In this document: positions 17,762 through 26,055 of the stretch, piece after piece
Numbering within the stretch: the first letter of the stretch is position 1
How the letters are laid out: the number at the start of each line of letters is the position of its first letter
Assembly (NCBI GenBank): GCA_026705765.1
Contig: JAPPAB010000003.1
Location: 1 to 61,369, forward strand
Direction of reading: 5' to 3'
From: Gemmatimonadota bacterium
Lineage (GTDB): Bacteria; Latescibacterota; UBA2968
Length of the DNA stretch: 61,369 nt
Program-made: the position numbers and the translations under genes
Notes under the pieces: model-generated
What the model saw: the letters and a program-made list of their open reading frames with translations, nothing else
What the model was told of the DNA's origin: nothing
Databases searched by the model: none

Positions 17762-18847
17762 TTAGTTCCCAATATGAGCCTCAAGAACGACATACCCATC
17801 TTTTTGAGCCACGACCTCCCCTTGCCCAAAAACCCTTTGGATGTGTTTCAAATACGCTTCTGGACGCATCACAACAAGCATTAAACGTCCTCCCGGTCTC
17901 AGTGCTCGAAAAGCACCTTCTACAAGGGGGTGTGACGCAGCATTGCCATCGTGAAAGGGCGGATTGGAAACAATAAGATCGAATTTCTCGCATAGATCAA
18001 TAATGCGAGCATCACCCACACGCACTACCGCATTGCAAATTCGATTTCGCCTCAAATTTTCCTCCGCACAGGAAACAGCTCGAATATTCGAATCGATGAG
18101 CGTTGCGCTACCTTTTGCAGATAGACGCGCAGCAACCATGCCGAGTGCGCCCCAGCCACACCCCCAGTCCAGCACATGGTCTGCAGGACGAACTTTCATG
18201 CAGTCGATCAGCAATCTCGTCCCGTCATCGAGTCCATCCCGTGAAAAAACGCCCGCACGGGTTTCAATGCTATATGGACTGCCCGGCAAATCGCACAGTT
18301 CAAATGTCATTCGATTCTCAACCGGTGCCTGACAAGGATCATCTTGCTTCTTAGTCGCGCTATAAATTTCCACTCTGCCCACGCGCCCTGCACGTCTGCT
18401 ATTGCCAAAAACCGCTTGCAAATACGCGACATAACTTCTAATGCCGCGATTGCGCTGGCCCGCCAGATAAAGTGCGCCGCCCATTTCAAGTGCCTGAAAG
18501 CCCTGATCAATCCATTCAAATACCTGTCCCTTGGCAGACCTTTGGGCGGGTTTGTAAAATACGACACGCGCGTCGGAAATCACCTGTGCCGGCATTGCAC
18601 TGAGCACCCCGTTTATCCGAAGTGCTTCTGTTTTTTGCACAGCGCGAATATCCTCCCCCACAAAAGTCACCCGGGCACCTGTTTCCCGCAAGCATTCGAG
18701 ACAGTCTCCCTCCCAGCCGAGATCCAAGACCTGAGTCCTGGCCTGCAAATCTGCTGCTGCAACAAATGCCTCGCGCGCTTGTGTGTCCTTTGGCTTTATC
18801 ACTCGTAAGTGCCTCTGCCACAATATTGAACAGGATTCATATTCCAT
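17762..18847 (-). CDS. RsmC/RlmG-like methyltransferase
   Basis: A 361-residue protein built as two Rossmann-like halves, as in RsmC, the 16S rRNA m2G1207 methyltransferase. The C-terminal half carries SAM motif I (VLDWGCGWGALGM) and the catalytic SNPPFHDGN motif for N2-guanine methylation. The N-terminal half lacks the SAM motif and probably helps bind the substrate. E. coli RsmC is 343 residues, so the length agrees. RlmG (23S rRNA) has the same arrangement, so the rRNA target is uncertain. Confidence 0.85.
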   Translation of the reverse strand: MEYESCSILWQRHLRVIKPKDTQAREAFVAAADLQARTQVLDLGWEGDCLECLRETGARVTFVGEDIRAVQKTEALRINGVLSAMPAQVISDARVVFYKPAQRSAKGQVFEWIDQGFQALEMGGALYLAGQRNRGIRSYVAYLQAVFGNSRRAGRVGRVEIYSATKKQDDPCQAPVENRMTFELCDLPGSPYSIETRAGVFSRDGLDDGTRLLIDCMKVRPADHVLDWGCGWGALGMVAARLSAKGSATLIDSNIRAVSCAEENLRRNRICNAVVRVGDARIIDLCEKFDLIVSNPPFHDGNAASHPLVEGAFRALRPGGRLMLVVMRPEAYLKHIQRVFGQGEVVAQKDGYVVLEAHIGN

Positions 18848-18895
18848 TTTCCATCAAATGAAACACCTGATGGTTTTGTATGTTCTAACAATTCT

Positions 18896-19336
18896 CTACG
18901 ACTCTGCCCGCGCTTTAATACTCGCATAAGAATTGGACTCATTAACATCGGTTTCGACAGGCAAATTGGAATCGCGCCATCCCACCACGACGAGAACGCC
19001 ATTTTCGACTTTTCCGCCAAAGCCGCCCTGAACATTGGCCAAATTTGAATACCCCAACCGCGCCATCAAATCCGCAGCCATCTGAGAACGCATCCCGCTC
19101 TGACAGCCACAAAAAATGGGCTGTTCTTTATCGGGCAGTGTTTTTTGCACAACAGTCAAAAAATCGGGATTTGGTACCATTCCCGCCGGGCCGGGAACTG
19201 CAATGGGGATATTGATAGCGCCTTCGGGATGCCCCTGGGCAAATTCCATTTCCGTGCGCACATCGAGATATACCGAATTTCCCGCTTCATCCATCGCGAC
19301 TTTTGTTTCTCCGGGTTCAAACTGTTTAACTGCCAT
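18896..19336 (-). CDS. rhodanese-like domain protein
   Basis: A single rhodanese domain in 146 residues. The conserved strands (VYLDVRTEMEFAQGHPEGAINIP) lead to the active-site loop CGCQSGMRS, in which the second Cys would carry the persulfide. The loop of seven residues ending Arg-Ser is the sulfurtransferase type. The last 25 residues are extra. The start at 19336 (MAVKQF) follows GGAG. The upstream frame extension to 19387 is unlikely. It is divergent from the Gfo/Idh/MocA gene. Confidence 0.85.
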   Translation of the reverse strand: MAVKQFEPGETKVAMDEAGNSVYLDVRTEMEFAQGHPEGAINIPIAVPGPAGMVPNPDFLTVVQKTLPDKEQPIFCGCQSGMRSQMAADLMARLGYSNLANVQGGFGGKVENGVLVVVGWRDSNLPVETDVNESNSYASIKARAES

Positions 19337-19523
19337 ATTAACACTCCAAATATTGAGGTGATTATTTCTGAAATATATCGCGTACAAAAATAAATAAAAT
19401 CATAGGGCAGGCAAGTCCTGAATCTCATTTGGCATTTACGGTGTTTCAGTTCTTTACTCTTGTTACTGGATATATTACTTTGGATTTCGATACGTAAAAT
19501 ACGTTTACAGGAGGACCATAGAA

Positions 19524-20561
19524 ATGGCCAAAGAAAACACACTGAGAGTCGCCATTGCGGGCTGCCACCGCATGCTGCTACACGATTTGACCCATCACAA
19601 TTTTGCCGCGGCTTTTCGAGCCATTCCGGAAACTGAGATCGTTGGTGTATTCGATTACGGCGCGGAAACGCGAGCGGAATTTGTCACCTGCTGGCAAGAC
19701 GTTTGGGGCGATATCCCAACCTTTGGTAACTATGAACACATGCTCAAAGAAATTAAACCAGATGTAATCTGCATTGCAACACGCCAGACCATGCACGCCG
19801 ATCAGATCGAAGGCGCTGCCGCAGCAGGCGTTCGGGGTATTCTCTGCGACAAGCCTCTGGCTACAACCCTTGCGGAAATGGATCGCATTATATCTGCGTG
19901 TGCGGACATCCCCCTCTGCTTTGGCCTTGACCGGCGCTGGTCTCTCCCCTATCGCCACCTTCGCGAGAACATGAGCGATCTGATCGGAACCATCACGAGT
20001 CTCGTCGCTTATGGACTGCCCAACACCATCAACCACGGTTGTCATTGGTACGACGCCTTGCTGGGGCTACTGGGCGATCCCGAACCCTTATGGGTCAGTG
20101 GTCTGATTGAACACGGCGATTCAGACGATGAACGCCGCAAACTCGACCCGCCTGCACGTGCCCAAATTGGTCTGGATAACGATGTAGTCGCCTATATCAC
20201 AATGGATGGCGGCAAAGGCCCCAGTTTTCAAATCACTGGAACAAAAGGTCATTTATCCATCTTCTCTGACGCAACGCATGCCCATCTCTATCGAGAAAAT
20301 ACTTACCAACGCCTCAGCCTTCCCACAGACGAAGACTCATGGCCGACGGGACCTGCAATGGTGCGCGATCTCGTGCAAGCTATCGAAACGGGTGATCGCA
20401 CGGCCTGTGACATCCATCATGCGCTCAGAGCCACAGAGATCGGATTTGCCATCCACCACTCCTCAAAGCAAAGGGGCGTGAAAATCGCCCTGTCAGATGT
20501 GGACCGATTTCTACGAGTGGAATCATTCCCCTGGGGAAATGAACCAAATACACCTGGATAA
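19524..20561 (+). CDS. Gfo/Idh/MocA-family oxidoreductase
   Basis: A 345-residue NAD(P)-dependent dehydrogenase. The N-terminal Rossmann part starts LRVAIAGCHR, where the usual GxGxxG is altered. The catalytic Lys of the EKP motif appears as CDKPLATTL near 111, and the His-x-x-Asp signature is NHGCHWYDALLGLL. Family members act on sugars and inositols. The start follows AGGAGGACC. It leads a two-gene run with the sulfatase-fold gene, the two likely acting on the same substrate class. Confidence 0.85.
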   Translation: MAKENTLRVAIAGCHRMLLHDLTHHNFAAAFRAIPETEIVGVFDYGAETRAEFVTCWQDVWGDIPTFGNYEHMLKEIKPDVICIATRQTMHADQIEGAAAAGVRGILCDKPLATTLAEMDRIISACADIPLCFGLDRRWSLPYRHLRENMSDLIGTITSLVAYGLPNTINHGCHWYDALLGLLGDPEPLWVSGLIEHGDSDDERRKLDPPARAQIGLDNDVVAYITMDGGKGPSFQITGTKGHLSIFSDATHAHLYRENTYQRLSLPTDEDSWPTGPAMVRDLVQAIETGDRTACDIHHALRATEIGFAIHHSSKQRGVKIALSDVDRFLRVESFPWGNEPNTPG

Positions 20562-20603
20562 ACAGTTTTAACACTTTTACACGCAGCTCTAAGGAGATCC
20601 CCA

Positions 20604-22007
20604 ATGTCAGACCCTATGAACATTGTCGTCATCGTAGCCGATACATTTCGCACATCATTCCTGGGTGCTTATGGAAACGACTGGATCCACACGCCAAATC
20701 TCGACCAATTTGCCCAAGAAGGCGTGCGCTTCACCAATGCCCATCCCGAGTGTCTGCCCACCATCCCGACGCGGCGAACCCTTCACACCGGGTGCCGAGC
20801 CTTCCCCTTCAAAGACTATACCCCCGTTCCCTGGGACAATGTCTATATCGCCGGATGGCAGCCCATGTCGGGTGATGAAGGTACAATCGCCGAAGCCCTC
20901 GTGCAGGCTGGTTATCACACCGGATTCTTTGCCGATGTCCCCCATTACTTTGTCCCTGGAATGAATTTTACGCGGGGCTTTCGCCAATGGGAATTCATTC
21001 GCGGCCAGGCAGAGGACCGCTATCGCGCCATAGCCGCAGCAGACCCGGCATTGATCGAATGTTACAAGCTCAGAAAAGGACAAGCCGAGAACCTGATCCG
21101 CGCCCATCTGGTCAATGTGCAACCCCAGCGTCCCGAAGAGACATGGCCTGCAGCGAGGACGTTTCGCGCTGCCATTGAGTTCCTCGAGCAAAACGCTTCA
21201 AACACGCCCTTTTACCTCTACGTCGATAGCTTCACCCCCCACGAAACCTGGGAAGCCCCGCTCCATTACTACGACCTGTATGGTAGCCGCGAAAATAGAG
21301 TACCCATCTGTCTCAATGTACCTTATGGTCCCTTGAACGCCAATCCCGACTACGAAGATCGGCTCACTTCTATTCGCGCCAATTATGCCGGACTCGTTAC
21401 AATGGTGGATACCTGGTTTGGACGATTGGTCGATACAATCGACAGAGTGGGCTTGCGGGACAATACCATGGTCATTTTTCTCAGCGACCACGGCACAAAT
21501 TTCGCCGACAATACCGAAGGCATAATCGGCAAACCCGCAGACTACATGTATCCGGGCACCATGTGCATTCCGATGATCTTGCGACACCCACAAAACAAAG
21601 GTGCCGGAAGCATATCCGACGACTTTGTCTATACCCTCGATATACCCGCAACAGTGCTCGACATTTCCGGCGTCTCACCGATTGGAGAAATCGACGGACA
21701 GAGCTTACTACCCATCGTTGAATCCTCGGGAACCTTCAGTGAGCGAGACTATCTAACATGCCGCTACGGCAATTCCGTCTGGTACAAAGACCAGACCACA
21801 TGGTTCTTTTCTCAGGCGGACTTTTCTGGGCCTCGCGTCTTCGACCTGGCATCAGACCCGGACTGCACCCAGAACATTGCCGAAAGATCCGCAGATAGAA
21901 TCGCACGGGCAAAACACCGTATTCTCGAAGATGCCAGCGGCGAAATTCCCATCTACCAACGCCAAAACTCCACCGATGCACTGGGACGCCCGGAATTTAC
22001 TGTATGA
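20604..22007 (+). CDS. sulfatase-fold hydrolase with Thr at the nucleophile position
   Basis: A 467-residue member of the alkaline phosphatase/sulfatase superfamily. The N-terminal VVIVADTFRTSFLGAYG and the SDHGTNFAD near 293 give metal-site residues. In sulfatases the nucleophile is a formylglycine from Cys in CxPxRxxLxTG. Here that stretch reads TIPTRRTLHTG, so Thr53 takes the Cys place by spacing. Thr is the nucleophile in phosphodiesterases of the same superfamily, so I infer a phospho- or phosphono-ester hydrolase, not a sulfatase. A Cys three residues earlier does not fit the motif spacing. It is convergent with the DUF6785 gene (14 bp gap). Confidence 0.8.
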   Translation: MSDPMNIVVIVADTFRTSFLGAYGNDWIHTPNLDQFAQEGVRFTNAHPECLPTIPTRRTLHTGCRAFPFKDYTPVPWDNVYIAGWQPMSGDEGTIAEALVQAGYHTGFFADVPHYFVPGMNFTRGFRQWEFIRGQAEDRYRAIAAADPALIECYKLRKGQAENLIRAHLVNVQPQRPEETWPAARTFRAAIEFLEQNASNTPFYLYVDSFTPHETWEAPLHYYDLYGSRENRVPICLNVPYGPLNANPDYEDRLTSIRANYAGLVTMVDTWFGRLVDTIDRVGLRDNTMVIFLSDHGTNFADNTEGIIGKPADYMYPGTMCIPMILRHPQNKGAGSISDDFVYTLDIPATVLDISGVSPIGEIDGQSLLPIVESSGTFSERDYLTCRYGNSVWYKDQTTWFFSQADFSGPRVFDLASDPDCTQNIAERSADRIARAKHRILEDASGEIPIYQRQNSTDALGRPEFTV

Positions 22008-22021
22008 GGGATCTATAAATG

Positions 22022-23980
22022 TTACCAATCTGAAAACGGAATATTGTGTCCCTGCCCGGGAAACCAGATCATATCGATGACAAACGAAGTACCTGCCCCC
22101 ATAAAATGCCCGAGAATCAGACCGATAAAAAAGGGTCGCGCTGTCCGATACGCCTGGGCACCGCCAATTCTGAGAATAATAGCTTTGGCAAACCACGCCA
22201 GAAAAATTGGGAGAACGACATATCGCACGGGACCCACTGGACCAGCGGCAAATCCAAGAGGGTGAAAAGGGAAACCGGGAAAGCGATAGCGCACAAACAT
22301 CAGGAGCAAAGTAAATGCCGCCCCGCCCGACAAAAAACCGATCAACTCCCAATTTCTGCCCCACGGATCCTTCGACTTCTTGACCAGATCATCCCAGGGC
22401 CAGCGCGCCAGTTCACCGGTAAAAATTCCACCGTAATTGGCGGCACCATTCACATAGCCCATATAAATCGTGTACAAAAATGTGGCAAACACGCCCACAC
22501 CCATCGCCAGGATCAGAACCCAGAGCAAGCGTCGCCTATTCGTCTGGATGGTATCGAATAACTTTGTCGAATGCCCCAGCGCGGGCATAATCGTCGTCTT
22601 GATATCGCTACACCACGAATGAGAGATAGCGACAGAAACGAGCGTGCGCGATGCTAAAGAATCAATACCGAGCATGATCGATGCAAAAATTTGCGGACAC
22701 ATCGCTGCGCGAAGCGAAATCAACCCGGCCTCTGCAATCAGACGGGTTTGTCCCAAATACATCACCAGCACGCCAAAAAGGAACAGCGGGATAAACTTCA
22801 ACTCCATTCCCGTCTTATAATGCCACACCGCAAGGTAAATCGCACTCCCAATCAATCCAAATGCGGCAGTGCGATAAGACATAATCTCGCCTGAGTCATC
22901 TACTTCTGAATCATTGTAAAACGCCTTGCGAAATACATTTTTCAGATGTTCCCGCCCCATCCAGAATCCGACGAGAACAATCACAATAATTGCACCGTGC
23001 GATTGCGCCCCAATCGAAAGCGGATTCGTAGAGTATTCGTCAAAAATGGCCTCCTTATAACCCAATCGGTTGAAAAGGCCCATTTCCATTGTGGTAAAAA
23101 AGTTGAAAAACCACAGACTGAACAGAATATCCAGCTTGATAAAATAGGCAAACCCTGCCACGACCGGGTACATACGCATCGAAATAGGCGGAAATACCCG
23201 GTCGAACACAACATTGGGATAACGCCAGGGGATCTGTGGGAACGAAGGGTTAAAATGATTGATCACATTCCACAACACCCAGAAAAGCGTCAATCCAAAT
23301 CCAATCCAGAAAAGCGGCAGATTCAGAATCGGAATACGGAAAAAGCCCTTCTCTTTCGGCTCTTCCAACACCGCCAGCGGAACTTCCATCAAAGGATATT
23401 CAATCCGCTCGTTCTCCACCCATTGCTTTCGCAAAATCACCATCAAACACAAAGCGCACCCATAGTAGGCGACAATTACCGTCATCCACCAGAAAACCGG
23501 CACCAGCCATATCATCCACGGAATAGACGCACCGCGCGGTAGCCCTTCAAAAAACCACCTCAGACCCTCCCCACCCGGCACCACGGTCCACGCTGGCAAA
23601 AGCGTCTCGTAATACACCGCCCACTGGTTCTCCGGGGAAGACAGATAATGGGGTACTGTGAAATTTGCGACCATCTTGCCGATGAAATACGTCGGCATCG
23701 TGGCCCCGATCAATGGCATCACAAAAATGACAATCAATTCACCCCGGCTCAACTTCAAGAATCGATTTGCAAACAACACCAGCACCATCAAAGGCACAAC
23801 CGCCGCCATTGACAGGTGATTTTGATCCAGACGGGTCGCGTGCAAAATAAATCGCGCATAAGACCCCGCATTCGTCGCCAGCACCGTCAATACAATACCA
23901 ATCGACAGCGACCACACCGAAATCGGCGACCGGGTCTGATGATCGCGTGTTGTCTCGACCTCTCTTAAAGCCTCTGCCAT
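22022..23980 (-). CDS. DUF6785/DUF6784-type integral membrane protein
   Basis: A 652-residue protein with at least a dozen hydrophobic segments and long Trp-rich loops. Its overall pattern matches the very large, poorly studied membrane proteins annotated as DUF6785 (N-terminal) plus DUF6784 (C-terminal) in uncultured bacteria, which I consider transporter-like. It shares motifs with the copy at 38302-40281: a paired FWW region, an (R/K)KQW(V/H)E(N/K)ER helix and an MIWFPGQGH-type end. It follows the iron alcohol dehydrogenase by 13 bp, so the two form one operon. Function is unknown; import of the substrate of that pathway is a guess. Confidence 0.75.
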   Translation of the reverse strand: MAEALREVETTRDHQTRSPISVWSLSIGIVLTVLATNAGSYARFILHATRLDQNHLSMAAVVPLMVLVLFANRFLKLSRGELIVIFVMPLIGATMPTYFIGKMVANFTVPHYLSSPENQWAVYYETLLPAWTVVPGGEGLRWFFEGLPRGASIPWMIWLVPVFWWMTVIVAYYGCALCLMVILRKQWVENERIEYPLMEVPLAVLEEPKEKGFFRIPILNLPLFWIGFGLTLFWVLWNVINHFNPSFPQIPWRYPNVVFDRVFPPISMRMYPVVAGFAYFIKLDILFSLWFFNFFTTMEMGLFNRLGYKEAIFDEYSTNPLSIGAQSHGAIIVIVLVGFWMGREHLKNVFRKAFYNDSEVDDSGEIMSYRTAAFGLIGSAIYLAVWHYKTGMELKFIPLFLFGVLVMYLGQTRLIAEAGLISLRAAMCPQIFASIMLGIDSLASRTLVSVAISHSWCSDIKTTIMPALGHSTKLFDTIQTNRRRLLWVLILAMGVGVFATFLYTIYMGYVNGAANYGGIFTGELARWPWDDLVKKSKDPWGRNWELIGFLSGGAAFTLLLMFVRYRFPGFPFHPLGFAAGPVGPVRYVVLPIFLAWFAKAIILRIGGAQAYRTARPFFIGLILGHFMGAGTSFVIDMIWFPGQGHNIPFSDW

Positions 23981-23993
23981 AATATCTCTTGAT

Positions 23994-25142
23994 TTAATGA
24001 ATTTCTCGAAGTATCTGTCTTAGCTCAAACTGCGACAGGGCGCGGGGATTGTTTTTCAGGCGTTCCGTATTGACATTCTGCACAAGTATTTCCAGGTCGG
24101 CATCGGTATCCACACCGACCTGTTGCAGGCGGGTTGGACAACCAATGGCACTGATGAGATCATCAATGCGTTTTCGCGCTTCTTCAGAACTCGCAACCCC
24201 TATCAGCCTGTTGATCTCTCTGATGTCTTTCTGAACTTGAGCAACACCTTTGGGGTGCCAACAATCACCACGGGTTACCCCATTGTTGTATATTAAAACT
24301 GCCCCCAATGTCAGAGCCACAGCCAAACCGTGAGGCACGCCAAATTGAGATGTGAGTGTATAGGAAATCGCGTGAGGCGCTGTGGTCTTGCTGATATTGA
24401 TCGCTTTGCCAGATAGATGGGCAGCGCGACACATATTGGCGCGCACATCGGGTGTGGGACGGTGAACCGCGGCCTCGATATTACCGAGCACCAGTGTCAG
24501 AGCTTCACTTGCAAAAATACGCGATTGCGCGGTGGCATTCACACTCCACAAAGATTCCACAGCCTGTGACAGTGCGTCCAGTCCCGTATGTGCGGTAATA
24601 GAAGGCGGCAAATTATCTGTCAGATTGGGATCGATAATTGCGTAGTCGGGTAACACATTGGCGTGCGCAACAGAATATTTTTGTTCCCCGACATAAACCA
24701 CAGCAAAATGCGTCGCTTCACTCCCTGTACCCGCTGTGGAGGGAATGGCGATTAATGGCGCAACCTTATCCAGAATCGGTATATTCCCTGTGAGAAGTTC
24801 GCGGTATTGTCCGCGATGTGTACCGCAAATGCCAATGAGCTTGGCCATATCAATTGCAGATCCGCCACCTATGGCAATCATCATATCACATGGATGTGCG
24901 TGCCAGAATTTGACACCGCGCACTACATCGGCGTATTTGGGATTGGGCGCGAAATCATCAAAGATGGCCTGGACGCGCCCCTGTAATGCGGATTCTATAT
25001 ATATTTTTGCACCGGACCTATCGTAGGCTGTGCGATCAGCCACAACAAAAACAGACCGCACGGCTCTGTCATCTAACAAAGACTGCACAGTCTCAATAGC
25101 TCCGGGTGCCATGTGGGTAATCTGTTTCACAAGACGCTTCAT
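23994..25142 (-). CDS. iron-containing alcohol dehydrogenase, phosphonoacetaldehyde-reductase type
   Basis: A 382-residue group III (iron) alcohol dehydrogenase. NAD(P) contact GGGSAIDMAK is near 96, and PSTAGTGSEAT near 142. The metal region shows HTGLDALSQAVES and KTTAPHAISYTLTSQFGVPHG. The TTAPHA string and the His-to-Gln change in DALSQAVE recall the phosphonate-linked subfamily (PhpC/DhpG type), which interconverts phosphonoacetaldehyde and 2-hydroxyethylphosphonate. The divergent gene, 28 bp away, is phosphonoacetaldehyde hydrolase, which supports this. Direction of the reaction in the cell is not readable. No PEP mutase or phosphonopyruvate decarboxylase gene is in the window, so biosynthesis is not supported here. 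Confidence 0.82.
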   Translation of the reverse strand: MKRLVKQITHMAPGAIETVQSLLDDRAVRSVFVVADRTAYDRSGAKIYIESALQGRVQAIFDDFAPNPKYADVVRGVKFWHAHPCDMMIAIGGGSAIDMAKLIGICGTHRGQYRELLTGNIPILDKVAPLIAIPSTAGTGSEATHFAVVYVGEQKYSVAHANVLPDYAIIDPNLTDNLPPSITAHTGLDALSQAVESLWSVNATAQSRIFASEALTLVLGNIEAAVHRPTPDVRANMCRAAHLSGKAINISKTTAPHAISYTLTSQFGVPHGLAVALTLGAVLIYNNGVTRGDCWHPKGVAQVQKDIREINRLIGVASSEEARKRIDDLISAIGCPTRLQQVGVDTDADLEILVQNVNTERLKNNPRALSQFELRQILREIH

Positions 25143-25170
25143 TTTTTTAATAAATCAGAAAGGACAGAAA

Positions 25171-26001
25171 ATGGATTTTAATTTTCGACGTACATATCGC
25201 GGTGCGCTAAAAGCCATCTTGTTAGATTGGGCGGGAACCACAATGGATTACGGATGTTACGCGCCCGCCGTAGTCTTCCGCCAGGTGTACGAACGCATGC
25301 GAGTACCCATCAGCATCGCCGAGGCGCGTGCACCGATGGGAGCGCACAAAAAAGTCCACATTCGCAAAATATCTCAAATCGAATCTGTACACCAGCGCTG
25401 GAAAGATACCTACAATCGGCCACCGCAGGAATCGGATATCGACGAGATGTTTGAAGCATTTGTGCCCTTGCAACTGAGTTGTCTGGCCGAATACGCCGAT
25501 CTAATTCCCGGTACACTGGAAGCCGTTGCCGAGTTTCGCAAGCGCGGATTACAAATAGGATCAACCACCGGATATACAGGCGAAATGATGGCACTATTGC
25601 AGGAAGAAGCCAAAAAACGAGGTTACGAACCCGACGCAACCGTATGTGCGACCGACGTTCCCGAAGGCCGTCCAGCACCGTGGATGTGTGTGCAAAATGC
25701 CCTGCAACTGGGGGTGTACCCCTTTGCAGCCTGTGTCAAAGTCGATGACACAATCCCCGGCATCGAAGAAGGTCTCAATGCTGGCATGTGGACTATTGGA
25801 CTTGCAAAAACGGGAAATGAAATCGGTCTAAACGAAGAAGAAATCAACCAACTTGATCCCGAAGTACTGCAAACACAACTCGAGACCGTATATCAGCGCA
25901 TGCATCAGTCCGGCGCACACTATGTCGTCGATGGCATCTGGGATGTGCCTGCTGTATTGGACGACATCCAGAGCAGGCTCACACGCGGCGAGTGCCCCTG
26001 A
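25171..26001 (+). CDS. phnX: phosphonoacetaldehyde hydrolase
   Basis: PhnX splits phosphonoacetaldehyde to acetaldehyde and phosphate through a Schiff base. The 276-residue HAD-fold protein has the nucleophile motif LDWAGTTMDYG (Asp19) and the Schiff-base segment MGAHKKVHI, where Lys60 matches the essential lysine (MGxxKxxH). The HAD motifs GSTTGYTG and KVDDTIPGIEEG follow. The start at 25171 has AAAGGACAG upstream. The 28 bp to the divergent dehydrogenase start is too short for two complete promoters, so at least one promoter must lie inside the neighbour. PhnW, the usual partner supplying the aldehyde from 2-aminoethylphosphonate, is absent here. Confidence 0.94.
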   Translation: MDFNFRRTYRGALKAILLDWAGTTMDYGCYAPAVVFRQVYERMRVPISIAEARAPMGAHKKVHIRKISQIESVHQRWKDTYNRPPQESDIDEMFEAFVPLQLSCLAEYADLIPGTLEAVAEFRKRGLQIGSTTGYTGEMMALLQEEAKKRGYEPDATVCATDVPEGRPAPWMCVQNALQLGVYPFAACVKVDDTIPGIEEGLNAGMWTIGLAKTGNEIGLNEEEINQLDPEVLQTQLETVYQRMHQSGAHYVVDGIWDVPAVLDDIQSRLTRGECP

Positions 26002-26013
26002 TAGGCAATACTT

Positions 26014-26045
26014 AAAAAAAGGCCGTGAGTCAGGTTACGACCTTT
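26014..26045 (-). terminator. terminator after heparinase-like gene
   Basis: On the minus strand AAAGGTCGT pairs with ACGGCCTTT (one G-U pair) and is followed by seven T residues. On the plus strand the same arms carry a mismatch and a weak tail, so it mainly serves the minus-strand gene ending at 26056. Confidence 0.75.
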
Positions 26046-26055
26046 ATGTGCTCTG

